Positions 51,763-60,662 are shown, numbered from the stretch's first letter. The stretch is DNA of 64,000 bases from UBA8516 sp035455245 (GCA_035455245.1 DATIFN010000010.1:248001-312000), one strand, 5' to 3'. The notes: a model not told the origin generated them from the sequence alone. Made by a program: numbers and translations.

Positions 51763-52128
51763 TTGTCAGCAAAAGAAGAATTCATCAATAATGCCAAATC
51801 AGGCAAAATTCTTGCCCGAAAATGCACAAAATGCGGGTATTTGCACCTCGCTACGACCTTTTTCTGCCAAAATTGTGGAAATAAGGGATTTGAGAATGTT
51901 TCAATCGCAGGGAATGGTACAGTTGTTACCTATACCATCATTACTGTTCCTCCAGCAGGATATGAAAAATACACTCCCTATGCCTGGGTTGTAATAAAAT
52001 TGGATGGTGTAGATCTTCGAGTATCTGGTTTTATGCAAAACATCCACTCACCCGCTGACCTACCGCTTGGCACAAAAACCAAAATTGCTGGTTATGATGA
52101 ACGTGGCATATTATTAGAAAAACTGTAA
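51763..52128 (+). CDS. DUF35 zinc-ribbon/OB-fold partner of thiolase
   Basis: 121 residues from TTG 51763, one base after the thiolase stop. The zinc ribbon is KCTKCGYLHL ... FCQNCG and the OB-fold follows (GTVVTYTIITVPPAGYEKYTPYAWVVIKLDG). In archaea this protein bridges thiolase and HMG-CoA synthase and binds CoA intermediates. An upstream in-frame ATG at 51724 lies inside the thiolase gene and is unlikely to be used. Confidence 0.88.
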   Translation: MSAKEEFINNAKSGKILARKCTKCGYLHLATTFFCQNCGNKGFENVSIAGNGTVVTYTIITVPPAGYEKYTPYAWVVIKLDGVDLRVSGFMQNIHSPADLPLGTKTKIAGYDERGILLEKL

Positions 52129-52169
52129 ATCAAATTTATTAAACTGATTAAAAAAAACATAAACCAGTT

Positions 52170-52179
52170 CTTTTATAAC
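52170..52179 (+). promoter_or_regulatory. TATA box for the small zinc-ribbon gene
   Basis: CTTTTATAAC is centred about 26 bp before the ATG at 52201, predicting a leaderless transcript. Confidence 0.5.
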
Positions 52180-52200
52180 ATAAACAAAAACCGATCACAA

Positions 52201-52362
52201 ATGTCAGTTGACGTCGTTTGTGGTAAATGTGGTGCAAAGATAACAAATATGCGAATGCTAAAATCAATTAAGGAAGTGGTAAGACCTTATAATAATAAAT
52301 GCCCATCTTGTGGGCAAACTCTTTCCACATCGGAATTTTCTGTAGATGTACAGAAAAACTGA
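52201..52362 (+). CDS. 53-residue zinc-ribbon protein
   Basis: A short ORF (MSVDVVCGKCGAKITNMRML ...) with CGKC and CPSCG pairs, which should bind one zinc. A TATA box at the leaderless distance supports it as a separate gene. It lies 62 bp before the HTH/ATP-cone/NrdD-like gene. A general nucleic-acid-binding role is possible; no name is justified. Confidence 0.7.
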   Translation: MSVDVVCGKCGAKITNMRMLKSIKEVVRPYNNKCPSCGQTLSTSEFSVDVQKN

Positions 52363-52424
52363 ATAAAAAATGTAACTATTGGATCTATTTCGTCACAAAT
52401 CTTATTTACTGATGCTATCTAGAC

Positions 52425-54524
52425 ATGCCTATGGAACTAAGCGAGGATTTTGGAGATCAAAAGCGAGGAGGAATTTTACAATCAGCATCAAAACGTGTAA
52501 GAATGATCTTTTCTGTCATGGCGAGTCCAAACAGGATCGACATTCTACGTATTTTAAACTCAAAAGGACCACTTACTTATTCTGAATTAAAGTCTCTTGC
52601 TGGCTTCAAATCAAAAAAGGAAAGTGGAAAGTTCGCATATCATCTTAGAAAGCTTTTAAGACAATCGCTTGTGGCACTAAATAAATCTGAAAGACGATAT
52701 ACCATCACAAATCTTGGTAAACTTGTTCTAAGTCTTGCAAGGCAAATTGAGGAGCGCTCTATAATAGAGAGTGGAAAAATGTATGTTCGAACATCGCACG
52801 AATCAATAGAAGAATTCAATTCTCATAAAATAATTCAGTCCCTTGTTCGAGAAGGTAGCCTTCCTCTAGAATTAGCGCAAAAGATAACCGAAGAGGTAGA
52901 AAATCGCATCTACAAGTTCCAAACCACGTACCTAACATCTACCCTCATACGTGAAATGGTTAATGCCGTTCTTTTGGAGCATGGTCATGAAGAATACAGG
53001 CATAAACTTGCCAGATTTGGTCTTCCTGCGTATGATATTCATGAAATGATTACAAACGTTGATGGTATACACAATGGCGTAGAAGGACTACTTTTTAAGA
53101 CTGGTCAGACAGTCTTTGGAGAACACCTTGTTCTTAATACCTTACCAAAAGATGTAGCAGATTCACATCTTTCAGGTGATGTACACTTGACAAGTACTGG
53201 AATTTGGTCTCTCTTACCAGATACGATATTTGTAAACATTAAAGAACTCATTGAAGATGGAATTGATCTACGTGGAAAATTCCTTGGAGTGACAAGAATG
53301 CCACCAATTAAGACACTTGATGATCTTACTACTTCTCTTTCATTACTTACGTCATTACTTCTTAAAGAAGCCTCACAGGAAGTAATTATGGATGGATTAA
53401 TTACAGTTTTGCAAAAATATTCAAAAAATCTCTCAGAAGTTGAAGAAAAAATTGCAAATGCATTTGCAATAACATCAACGGCACCACAATACAACAAAAA
53501 CTCAACTCTGGCATCATTTAGGATCCAACTTGGTTCTGATCCAAAGATCATAGGAGCAATACTTGCTGGCTATAAGAAATATGTTAAATCAACACCACTT
53601 CCACATATTGGATTGATAATTGATTATGAAAAAGGCAAAGTCAATGAATTTTCTGATATACTTTCTGAAATTATTGCCTTGGGAGGACGTGTAATCTTCT
53701 CTAAGGGTCATATTTCAAACCACGGAATTTTGCGGGGAGACACAAAAAACACTGGCACATCAATTAATTTACAATCACTTTCCATAAATCTGCCGAGGCT
53801 TGCATTTGAATCCAATAAGGATGAAACATACTTTAGGGCACGACTTGCAATTTTGATGAAACCTGCTCTTGCAGCGATGTCACTTAGAAAGAAAGACATC
53901 TCAGATCTAACTAGACGTGGACTTAATCCAATTCTTGCAAGCAATACTCAATACATGCAAAAAGGATCAGTCACACTAGTGGTTAATCTAATTGGCTTAA
54001 AGGAGGCAGTATTAGGCATCCTTGGTTATGAAAATAACAAGGCTGGACACGAAATAATGACCAAGGTAATTGAAACCGCAATAGAGGTAGCAGCCAAGAA
54101 GGGAAAAGAGATGGGCGATAATGTCACAATATCCATGACTGAAAGTGATGCTGCCAACAGATTTTCAACACTAGATGGCGAGAAATACGGTAAAATGTCT
54201 ATTCATCAATTTGTTGAAGGTGATGCGTATAGCACTGGTATATTATTAAATGCCTCAGAAATAGAAGAGATGACTCTAAAAACAGACAAAATTGTCGAAT
54301 GTAATCACATGTCAAAGATGCTAAATGGTGGATTATTGGTCCAACTAAAAATATCTGATGACATGGATACTGCAAAAATCAAAAAGACAATAGAAAAGGC
54401 AAGCGAACTTGTAGGATCTTTCAGGCCGATCAGAAAAGTTCCTATCTGTGGTAACTGTGGTCTAAAAGACGAAAAGATCACTGACAAATGTCCTACCTGC
54501 AAATCTCCATACATATTGGCATAA
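52425..54524 (+). CDS. HTH + ATP-cone + inactive NrdD-like protein, candidate regulator of ribonucleotide reductase
   Basis: 699 residues. 1-~105: ArsR-like winged HTH (ASPNRIDILRILNSKGPLTYSEL, GKFAYHLRKLLRQSLV). ~118-205: ATP-cone (SIEEFNSHKIIQSLVREGSLP, REMVNAVLLEHGHEEYRHKLARFGLPAYDI). ~205-670: body resembling anaerobic (class III) RNR NrdD, e.g. DSHLSGDVHLT. C-terminal zinc ribbon C675/C678/C689/C692. Apart from these Cys there is only C626, so NrdD's catalytic Cys pair is missing, and the chain ends 7 residues after the ribbon, before the glycyl-radical loop. It cannot be a working RNR. Placed 242 bp before nrdJ, it may sense ATP/dATP and control it. Confidence 0.85.
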   Translation: MPMELSEDFGDQKRGGILQSASKRVRMIFSVMASPNRIDILRILNSKGPLTYSELKSLAGFKSKKESGKFAYHLRKLLRQSLVALNKSERRYTITNLGKLVLSLARQIEERSIIESGKMYVRTSHESIEEFNSHKIIQSLVREGSLPLELAQKITEEVENRIYKFQTTYLTSTLIREMVNAVLLEHGHEEYRHKLARFGLPAYDIHEMITNVDGIHNGVEGLLFKTGQTVFGEHLVLNTLPKDVADSHLSGDVHLTSTGIWSLLPDTIFVNIKELIEDGIDLRGKFLGVTRMPPIKTLDDLTTSLSLLTSLLLKEASQEVIMDGLITVLQKYSKNLSEVEEKIANAFAITSTAPQYNKNSTLASFRIQLGSDPKIIGAILAGYKKYVKSTPLPHIGLIIDYEKGKVNEFSDILSEIIALGGRVIFSKGHISNHGILRGDTKNTGTSINLQSLSINLPRLAFESNKDETYFRARLAILMKPALAAMSLRKKDISDLTRRGLNPILASNTQYMQKGSVTLVVNLIGLKEAVLGILGYENNKAGHEIMTKVIETAIEVAAKKGKEMGDNVTISMTESDAANRFSTLDGEKYGKMSIHQFVEGDAYSTGILLNASEIEEMTLKTDKIVECNHMSKMLNGGLLVQLKISDDMDTAKIKKTIEKASELVGSFRPIRKVPICGNCGLKDEKITDKCPTCKSPYILA

Positions 54525-54679
54525 AGTTGTCTATATTCATAATTTATTATATTAATACAAGAAAGGTCTTTTAGAAAAAAATGAAAAATGCGATCATATT
54601 TTTCTGAAATTTATAATATTTTTTTTGGTTTTTCTTTAGGATCGATCTAATCTAATATCCAAAATTAAATCGTGTCAAC

Positions 54680-54703
54680 AAAATTGATGCAAAAATCAAT
54701 TTT
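54680..54703. promoter_or_regulatory. Inverted repeat upstream of nrdJ, candidate operator
   Basis: AAAATTGAT (54680-54688) and ATCAATTTT (54695-54703) form a perfect 9-bp inverted repeat with a 6-bp spacer. It ends 25 bp upstream of the probable TATA box of nrdJ. It is 155 bp from the previous stop codon, so it is unlikely to be that gene's terminator. Confidence 0.5.
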
Positions 54704-54728
54704 AGAAAAATATTTTTTGCCAGAGAGT

Positions 54729-54736
54729 TTATTATA
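54729..54736 (+). promoter_or_regulatory. TATA box for nrdJ
   Basis: TTATTATA, centred about 34 bp before the TTG start at 54767, with GAGGGGA at 54755-54761 as a possible ribosome site. Fits an archaeal promoter with a short leader. Confidence 0.45.
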
Positions 54737-54766
54737 CTCTGTTTTCTTACTGTTGAGGGGATACGT

Positions 54767-57424
54767 TTGACGGATTTTGCACAAATAGAAAACTCGATCA
54801 TTGAAGTTAAAAAAAGAGATGGACGAGTATTAAATTTCCAGAAGGATAAAATTTCAAATGCAATATACAAGGCACTAGTTGCTTGTGGAAGACCAGATCA
54901 TAGTCTAGCCGACAAACTGGCTGAAGGAGTTATGATGAGACTTTTAAAACAAGGATTTTCAGCGTCTGCTTTACCAAGCGTAGAAGATGTTCAAGATATG
55001 GTCGAATCTACACTCATTGATGAAGGACTAGGTGAAATTGCCAAAGCCTACATCCTTTACAGGCACGAACGAAGAAAGGTTCGAGAAGACAAGATGAAAG
55101 TTCTAAATGCAAAGCTACTTGACGATGTGGCAAAGAAATTTGATATTAATTGCCTGCGCGTCTTAGCATCACGATATCTATTTCGTAATAACAAAGGCGA
55201 AATAATAGAAAGTCCAGGAGAGATGTTTGAACGCGTTGCAGTTTTGGTTGGAATCGCAGATCTACTAAAAGACAGTTCAGTTTTTGAAGTTAATGGTGGA
55301 AAAATCCAAAACATAGATGATGCTAAAAAATATCTTGATAAACTTGACGACTTTAACTACAAATTCAAGATAGGTAAATATCATCTTAACAAATGGCACT
55401 TTAGAGGGTTAATCTCTCACTATATTGATCTTGCAAAACAAGGTCAGATGAAAGTAAGTATAAAAGAATTTCTTACCATGCTTGCAGCAAAACAATTCGA
55501 GAATTATGCAGAAAGAATTGCAGAATACTATGACATGATGGTATCTCAAGACTTTCTACCAAACTCTCCAACTATGATGAATGCTGGTGGTAGGTTAGGG
55601 CAGCTTTCTGCATGCTTTGTACTTGCAATGCCAGATGATATGGAACAGATAATGAAATCGTCTTCAGATGCTGCTTTAATCTTCAAGTCAGGAGGAGGGG
55701 TAGGAATCAACTACTCTGATCTTAGAGAGGAAGGTGACATGGTGGCATCTACATCCGGTGTTGCATCAGGTCCTGTCTCTTTCATGAATATCATAAACAC
55801 AGTAACTGAAGTTGTTAAACAAGGAGGAAAACGCAGAGGTGCAAACATGGGAATCATTGAAGCATGGCATCCTGATATTGAAAAATTCATTACTGCAAAG
55901 ACAAAACCGGGAGTTTTGGAAAACTTTAATGTAAGCGTAGGAGTGTGGGAAGACTTCTGGAGTTCACTTGTAAATTCTCCAGATGGAAAATTCATGCTTC
56001 GTAGTCCGCGTGACAAGAGCCCAGTACGTGACGTAAATGCAAATCAGATCCTTGATCTTATAGCACTCTCAGCTTGGAAGAGTGCAGAACCTGGACTAAT
56101 CTTCTTTGATCAAATTAACAAATACAATGTCTTTGCAAAAGCGCGTGGTGGTCCATTAAGAGCAACCAATCCATGTGGAGAACAAAGTCTCTATCCGTAC
56201 GAATCATGTAATCTTGGATCCATCAATCTTTCAAACTTTGTGAAAAGAAAAGCAGATGGACAATACGAATTTGATTGGCAGAGATATGAAGAAGTAATAA
56301 GAAAGACTACAAGATTTTTAGATAATGTAATTGACGTAAACAATTACCCAATTCCTGAAATTGACAAAGCATCGAAAGATTCCCGTAGGATCGGACTAGG
56401 TGTAATGGGTGTTGCAGATTTGCTTTTCAAACTTCGAATCCCGTACAATTCACGGGAAGGTTATGAATTCCAAGAAAAACTAGCAGAGGCTTTGAGTTAT
56501 TATTCGATGGAGGAAAGTGTAGCATTAGCAAAGGCAAGAGGGGCATTTCCGCTTTGTGAAAAAACAGAATATCCTGAAGGAAAAATTCCAATTGCAGGTT
56601 ATTATGAAAAACCAAAAAGTGCACATTATTATGATTGGGATGCACTTATTGAAAAGATCCAAAAACATGGAATAAGAAATGTGCTTACATCTACAGTGGC
56701 CCCAACAGGAACACTTTCTATGATAGGTGATTGCTCCAACGGAATGGAACCAATGTTTGCACTTGTGTTTGAAAAACGTGTAACAGTTGGTAGATTTTTC
56801 TATACTAACAAGATTTTTGAATCTGTTCTAAAAGAACACGGACTGTACAATGATCAAATCTTAGAAAAGATAGCAAACAATTATGGATCGGTAAAAGGAA
56901 TTCCAGAAATCCCAGAATGGATACAGAACATATTTGTGACCGCAATGGACATACACTGGACTGATCACTTGATGGCTCAAGCCGTATGGCAAAGATGGAT
57001 TGGCAATGCAATAGCTAAAACAATCAATATGCCAAACGATGTAACTGCAGATGATGTTAAAGCATCATATCTGTTAGCACATGAGCTTGGACTAAAAGGA
57101 ATTACTGTATTTAGAGACGGTTCAAGACATGAACAGGTTCTTCATATGACTGGTGACAACGTACAAAAAACATTCCAAGTAGTGCCAAGTACATACTTGA
57201 CAGAGTATATTGCAAAAGGTGTTACTAATCCTTATCTAAAAGCCCAGATTGAAAAGGCCCTACAAATAAGAATTCCTGACAGTGAGGTAAAATTACAACA
57301 AAATCAGCTTACACAAGAACAAATCGAAGAAAGATTATGTCCCACCTGCAAAAACAATCTTGTCTTTGCAGAAGGATGTAACATCTGCATAGAATGCGGA
57401 TATAGCGGCTGTACATCTGGTTAG
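54767..57424 (+). CDS. nrdJ: Adenosylcobalamin-dependent ribonucleotide reductase (class II)
   Basis: It makes deoxynucleotides with a B12-derived radical, so it needs no oxygen or glycyl radical. An N-terminal ATP-cone (VKKRDGRVLNFQKDKISNAIYKAL) gives dATP/ATP control. The active site has LSACFVLAMPDD (first redox Cys), NPCGEQSL (radical Cys and Glu) and ESCNLGSINL (second redox Cys). LTSTVAPTGTLSMIGDCSNGMEP is the phosphate site. The C-terminus has a Cys-rich zinc/redox tail (CPTCKNNLVFAEGC ... CGYSGC). TTG start. 885 residues. Confidence 0.95.
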   Translation: MTDFAQIENSIIEVKKRDGRVLNFQKDKISNAIYKALVACGRPDHSLADKLAEGVMMRLLKQGFSASALPSVEDVQDMVESTLIDEGLGEIAKAYILYRHERRKVREDKMKVLNAKLLDDVAKKFDINCLRVLASRYLFRNNKGEIIESPGEMFERVAVLVGIADLLKDSSVFEVNGGKIQNIDDAKKYLDKLDDFNYKFKIGKYHLNKWHFRGLISHYIDLAKQGQMKVSIKEFLTMLAAKQFENYAERIAEYYDMMVSQDFLPNSPTMMNAGGRLGQLSACFVLAMPDDMEQIMKSSSDAALIFKSGGGVGINYSDLREEGDMVASTSGVASGPVSFMNIINTVTEVVKQGGKRRGANMGIIEAWHPDIEKFITAKTKPGVLENFNVSVGVWEDFWSSLVNSPDGKFMLRSPRDKSPVRDVNANQILDLIALSAWKSAEPGLIFFDQINKYNVFAKARGGPLRATNPCGEQSLYPYESCNLGSINLSNFVKRKADGQYEFDWQRYEEVIRKTTRFLDNVIDVNNYPIPEIDKASKDSRRIGLGVMGVADLLFKLRIPYNSREGYEFQEKLAEALSYYSMEESVALAKARGAFPLCEKTEYPEGKIPIAGYYEKPKSAHYYDWDALIEKIQKHGIRNVLTSTVAPTGTLSMIGDCSNGMEPMFALVFEKRVTVGRFFYTNKIFESVLKEHGLYNDQILEKIANNYGSVKGIPEIPEWIQNIFVTAMDIHWTDHLMAQAVWQRWIGNAIAKTINMPNDVTADDVKASYLLAHELGLKGITVFRDGSRHEQVLHMTGDNVQKTFQVVPSTYLTEYIAKGVTNPYLKAQIEKALQIRIPDSEVKLQQNQLTQEQIEERLCPTCKNNLVFAEGCNICIECGYSGCTSG

Positions 57425-57543
57425 AAACTCATTAAGACATCAACTCACAGCTACGATATTTTAGGTAACCAACTAACGAGAAGACCAGTCGGTTGTCGAT
57501 TTTTAATCAATTTTGATCCAAACTTTTTTACTATCATTCGCGT

Positions 57544-58650
57544 GTGGTAACACTATTGAATAAAAAAATTCTTGGTGGTGCAATAGCAGCAGGTGTAATA
57601 GCTGTTGTTATTGCAATGGTTTTCTTGCCTGCACAAACTGCTCCAATACAAAAAAATGAAAAACTCGGTTTAAACATAATGACTCCGACAACTACGCCAA
57701 CTCTTTCTGACCTAAGGGATGCGTATGCAGAAGCCGCATCTACAGGGATCGGAAGAAGTAATGTCTATCTTTTCTGGTCCACACTGGAACCACAACAAGG
57801 ACAATATGATTGGAAAACTCCTGATGCACTGATGAGTCTTAACAAACAAAATGATCTTAAAGTAACATTATATTTTTCAATAATTAATAATCGTGTTTTT
57901 GGTCCATTCCCAACTTGGATGGGAGAACCACAACTTGACGACAATCTAAAGGAAAAAACCGTCAAAATTCTTGATGACGTTTTATCAAGATATGGCATCA
58001 TTGATCACGTGATAATAGGTGGAGAAATAGATGCATATTTCCGTGAACATGAAAATGACATTACGAAATATGAAAAATTTTTCACGGGGATATATAACGA
58101 ACTTAAAGAGAAACATCCAAACGTAAAATTTGGAAACTCATTTTCACTTCATGGTGTGTTAAATCATAATCAGGGAGATCTTGTTGGGAAACTAAACCAA
58201 GGAGATTTTATTGCATTTACCTATTTTCCAGTGAATGCATTAAATGAAATCGACAAAACCCCAGAAGATGCAGGCAAAAACCTTGAAAAAATCTTAGATT
58301 TTGCCGGTAACAAACAGCTTGCCTTAATGGAAATTAGCTGGAGTACGGCGGAATCAGTTGGGGGAAGCAATGATGGACAAACAAAATTCATGAAAATAGT
58401 ATATGATTTCTACAGAAAAAATGAATCAAAATTTGAGTTTCTAACATGGTACAGAGAATATGACAGATCTGTTGACAGTTGCATGAAAAGTCTAAACCTT
58501 GACATTGGTGGAATAAGTTTTGGAAATGAATTTGTGTTAAAAAATACGGCCGAATACATTTGTTCTGCGGGATTGTTTGACATAGACAAACATCCAAAGC
58601 CTGCGTGGGAAGAATTTAAAAAACAAGTACAACTCAATCCTAACTCTTAA
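57544..58650 (+). CDS. Membrane-anchored TIM-barrel glycoside hydrolase-like protein
   Basis: An N-terminal membrane anchor (ILGGAIAAGVIAVVIAMVFLP) precedes a (beta/alpha)8 domain. E161 in IIGGEIDAYF and E263 in LALMEISWST sit where clan GH-A enzymes have the acid/base and nucleophile; NVYLFWSTLEPQQGQYDW resembles the start of GH10/GH42-type barrels. It probably acts outside the cell on polysaccharide or glycan. Start GTG 57544, or TTG 57556. Followed 27 bp later by the secreted HExxH gene. Family placement is tentative. Confidence 0.65.
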   Translation: MVTLLNKKILGGAIAAGVIAVVIAMVFLPAQTAPIQKNEKLGLNIMTPTTTPTLSDLRDAYAEAASTGIGRSNVYLFWSTLEPQQGQYDWKTPDALMSLNKQNDLKVTLYFSIINNRVFGPFPTWMGEPQLDDNLKEKTVKILDDVLSRYGIIDHVIIGGEIDAYFREHENDITKYEKFFTGIYNELKEKHPNVKFGNSFSLHGVLNHNQGDLVGKLNQGDFIAFTYFPVNALNEIDKTPEDAGKNLEKILDFAGNKQLALMEISWSTAESVGGSNDGQTKFMKIVYDFYRKNESKFEFLTWYREYDRSVDSCMKSLNLDIGGISFGNEFVLKNTAEYICSAGLFDIDKHPKPAWEEFKKQVQLNPNS

Positions 58651-58677
58651 TTATTGTATGAAGGAGATTCTGTATAC

Positions 58678-59853
58678 TTGAGATATTCTGTTTTCCTTGT
58701 AATATCGTTACTATTTGCAAATTTTATCCCTGTGTTAGGTGATGATTATGTACCTCCCACAACACAAGAACAACAACTTTACAAAAAATTGGTTGATGAA
58801 TTTGAAAGACTCAATGTTGAAAAAAAGGACGTAAGCGAGGTACTCAGCACATTTGATAAACCACTGGTAATTTCTTTTCCCTGTAATTCCACTGATCAAA
58901 ATGAACTGGTAGTAAGCATTGTGAAAACAAAATTAGCAAAATTTGACGAAACTCAAACTCAGGAGGGAGTAATCACAGGTGGAACCTATACCTGGAAGTG
59001 TACTGTAACAACCACAGAAGGTAAGATAACTATGGATTGTGACAATGAATTAAAGATAAATTCTAATTATCTATTGCAAGAGGTAGAAAGAGACCCAAGA
59101 ATAAAAAAAATTGAAAATCAAATAATGATTTATCATGAACTTCTACATGGCCAACTAATGATTGACGCTATAACATCATCTGACAAATGGAGAAATGATG
59201 CATGTAATAAACCACCAGAAGGAAAAATAGATTATTCTTATTCTGACAAAATTCATAAAATAATTAATCCACTTCAACAAGAATTTGCAGAGCAACTAGT
59301 AGAACAGGCTGAAGGTAAAATGCTTGTACAAGAAATAACAGTAGGAGAATCGAATTTTGACGGTTCATTTACAAAAAAAGTAGCAAGCTTGAATGATTTT
59401 CCTCAATTTAACAATGGAATTAATGTTAGTTTACGTGGAACGAATCTTGAAAATACAAAATTCTCCTCACAAAAATCCGATATCATTCTATCTGGAGATC
59501 TTGTAAACAAAACAGAATCCGGTATTGCCTGGCTTTACATATTTGGTAGTCAAATAGAACAATCTGGTAATCAGTCAGTAGAATCTAAAGTAAGCATTCC
59601 AAGTTGGATAAAGAAAAACGCCAGTTGGTGGGTAGATGGTACAATTAGTAGCTCAGAATTCCTAAAAGGAATTGAATATCTAATACAACGAGGAATAATA
59701 GCAGTCCCTCATACTGAAAGACACCAAAGTCTGGATAAAATTCCTGATTGGGTAAAACAAACTGCTGCTTTTTGGTCTGAGGGTAAGATCGATGATAAAA
59801 CATTTGCAGCAGGAATCCAATACTTGATCTCAGTTGGAATAATTTCTGTTTAG
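58678..59853 (+). CDS. Secreted protein with HExxH motif and two Trp-rich C-terminal modules
   Basis: A signal peptide (MRYSVFLVISLLFANFIPVLG) is followed by a helical domain with H153-E-L-L-H157 (MIYHELLHGQL), a zincin-type metal motif, then a beta domain, then two Trp-rich modules (IPSWIKKNASWWVDGTI and IPDWVKQTAAFWSEGKI) like those ending the protein at 46601. TTG at 58678 with AAGGAG at 58661-58666 and a signal peptide directly after it is preferred over TTG 58654. A metalloprotease role is possible; a downstream third ligand is not obvious. Confidence 0.65.
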   Translation: MRYSVFLVISLLFANFIPVLGDDYVPPTTQEQQLYKKLVDEFERLNVEKKDVSEVLSTFDKPLVISFPCNSTDQNELVVSIVKTKLAKFDETQTQEGVITGGTYTWKCTVTTTEGKITMDCDNELKINSNYLLQEVERDPRIKKIENQIMIYHELLHGQLMIDAITSSDKWRNDACNKPPEGKIDYSYSDKIHKIINPLQQEFAEQLVEQAEGKMLVQEITVGESNFDGSFTKKVASLNDFPQFNNGINVSLRGTNLENTKFSSQKSDIILSGDLVNKTESGIAWLYIFGSQIEQSGNQSVESKVSIPSWIKKNASWWVDGTISSSEFLKGIEYLIQRGIIAVPHTERHQSLDKIPDWVKQTAAFWSEGKIDDKTFAAGIQYLISVGIISV

Positions 59854-59862
59854 AACAAAAAA

Positions 59863-59936
59863 TGCGGTCGCCGGGATTTGAACCCGGGTAACGGGCTTGG
59901 AAGGCCAGTGTACTAACCAAACTATACTACGACCGC
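59863..59936 (-). tRNA. tRNA-Gly (anticodon TCC)
   Basis: On the reverse strand a full cloverleaf can be drawn: acceptor GCGGTCG/CGACCGC, D-arm GTAT...GTAC, anticodon loop CTTCCAA with TCC at 34-36, T-arm CCGGG-TTCAAAT-CCCGG, and discriminator A73. CCA is not encoded and there is no intron. The anticodon stem has one mismatch (U28 opposite C42). Confidence 0.93.
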
Positions 59937-59957
59937 TTAACACTGCCAATCTTTAAC

Positions 59958-60626
59958 CTACATAATAATTCTTTTTTCACATTCATATAGTAGTCGAGAA
60001 ATCACTACATGAACTTCTAAAGGATTTTTGTCAACAGAAACAAGATCATCAATCTTTGTTAATACTTTGTCAGAAAAATGTCCCTTTGAAAATCCACCAA
60101 CAACAATGCATGAATCGCTTCCAGCATCCTCTGCAATTTTATCATACGACCTTGTTTGTCCTTTTATAGATAAACCAATCACTTTTTTTGGATCAATCTT
60201 ATCAACTAAATCGCCAAAAGTCATATCTTTTATCTCAAGCAATTTCTTGCCATTTTGTTCTATTTTTTTATCAGCATATAGTTTTTCAATCAAACCGATA
60301 AATCTGTGATAAGATTTTGGTAGATGAACATTATCACCAACAAAAATCACTTTATCATCTATGGTATGAACATAGACACGGACCTTCTCTTCAAAATACA
60401 AAGGAATAGTGCAACATTCGAGAAGACAAAAATGAACCAAGTCTGGCCTACCACGTTTAATCTCGTTTTTAATTCCCTTCATTGCCGCAAAATGCCAAGA
60501 AACATCTAAAATAACTTTAGAGGGTTTTTTACCCATTTTTTTACTATATGCAAGTACAGAGTTGTGATTTTGTAATTCCTTGGGAACTAATTCAAGTGCA
60601 GACTCGGCAATTATTAATGACAACAA
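59958..60626 (-). CDS. nep1: rRNA N1-pseudouridine methyltransferase Nep1
   Basis: Nep1/Emg1 methylates N1 of a pseudouridine in helix 35 of 16S rRNA and assists small-subunit assembly. SPOUT-fold features: KVILDVSWHFAAMK, KRGRPDLVHFCLLECC, VFVGDNVHLPKSYHRFIGLIEKL in outline, and the SAM-binding knot IVVGGFSKGHFS. 222 residues. Located among translation genes and directly after the tRNA-Gly, on the same strand. Confidence 0.93.
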   Translation of the reverse strand: MLSLIIAESALELVPKELQNHNSVLAYSKKMGKKPSKVILDVSWHFAAMKGIKNEIKRGRPDLVHFCLLECCTIPLYFEEKVRVYVHTIDDKVIFVGDNVHLPKSYHRFIGLIEKLYADKKIEQNGKKLLEIKDMTFGDLVDKIDPKKVIGLSIKGQTRSYDKIAEDAGSDSCIVVGGFSKGHFSDKVLTKIDDLVSVDKNPLEVHVVISRLLYECEKRIIM

Positions 60627-60662
60627 GATCGTATTTTAAGGGAAAGACATTATTTAACTTCC

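Noticed and set aside
57506..57514. Second copy of ATCAATTTT, the nrdJ inverted-repeat arm, downstream of nrdJ
   Set aside because: Only one full arm, in AT-rich DNA; a 9-mer match is not enough to call a second operator.
57425..57543. Possible hairpin terminator after nrdJ (CAACT ... GGTTG followed by TTTTT)
   Set aside because: The stem is only about 5 bp with a wobble pair and a long loop. Archaeal termination here probably uses FttA and U-runs, so I do not call it.
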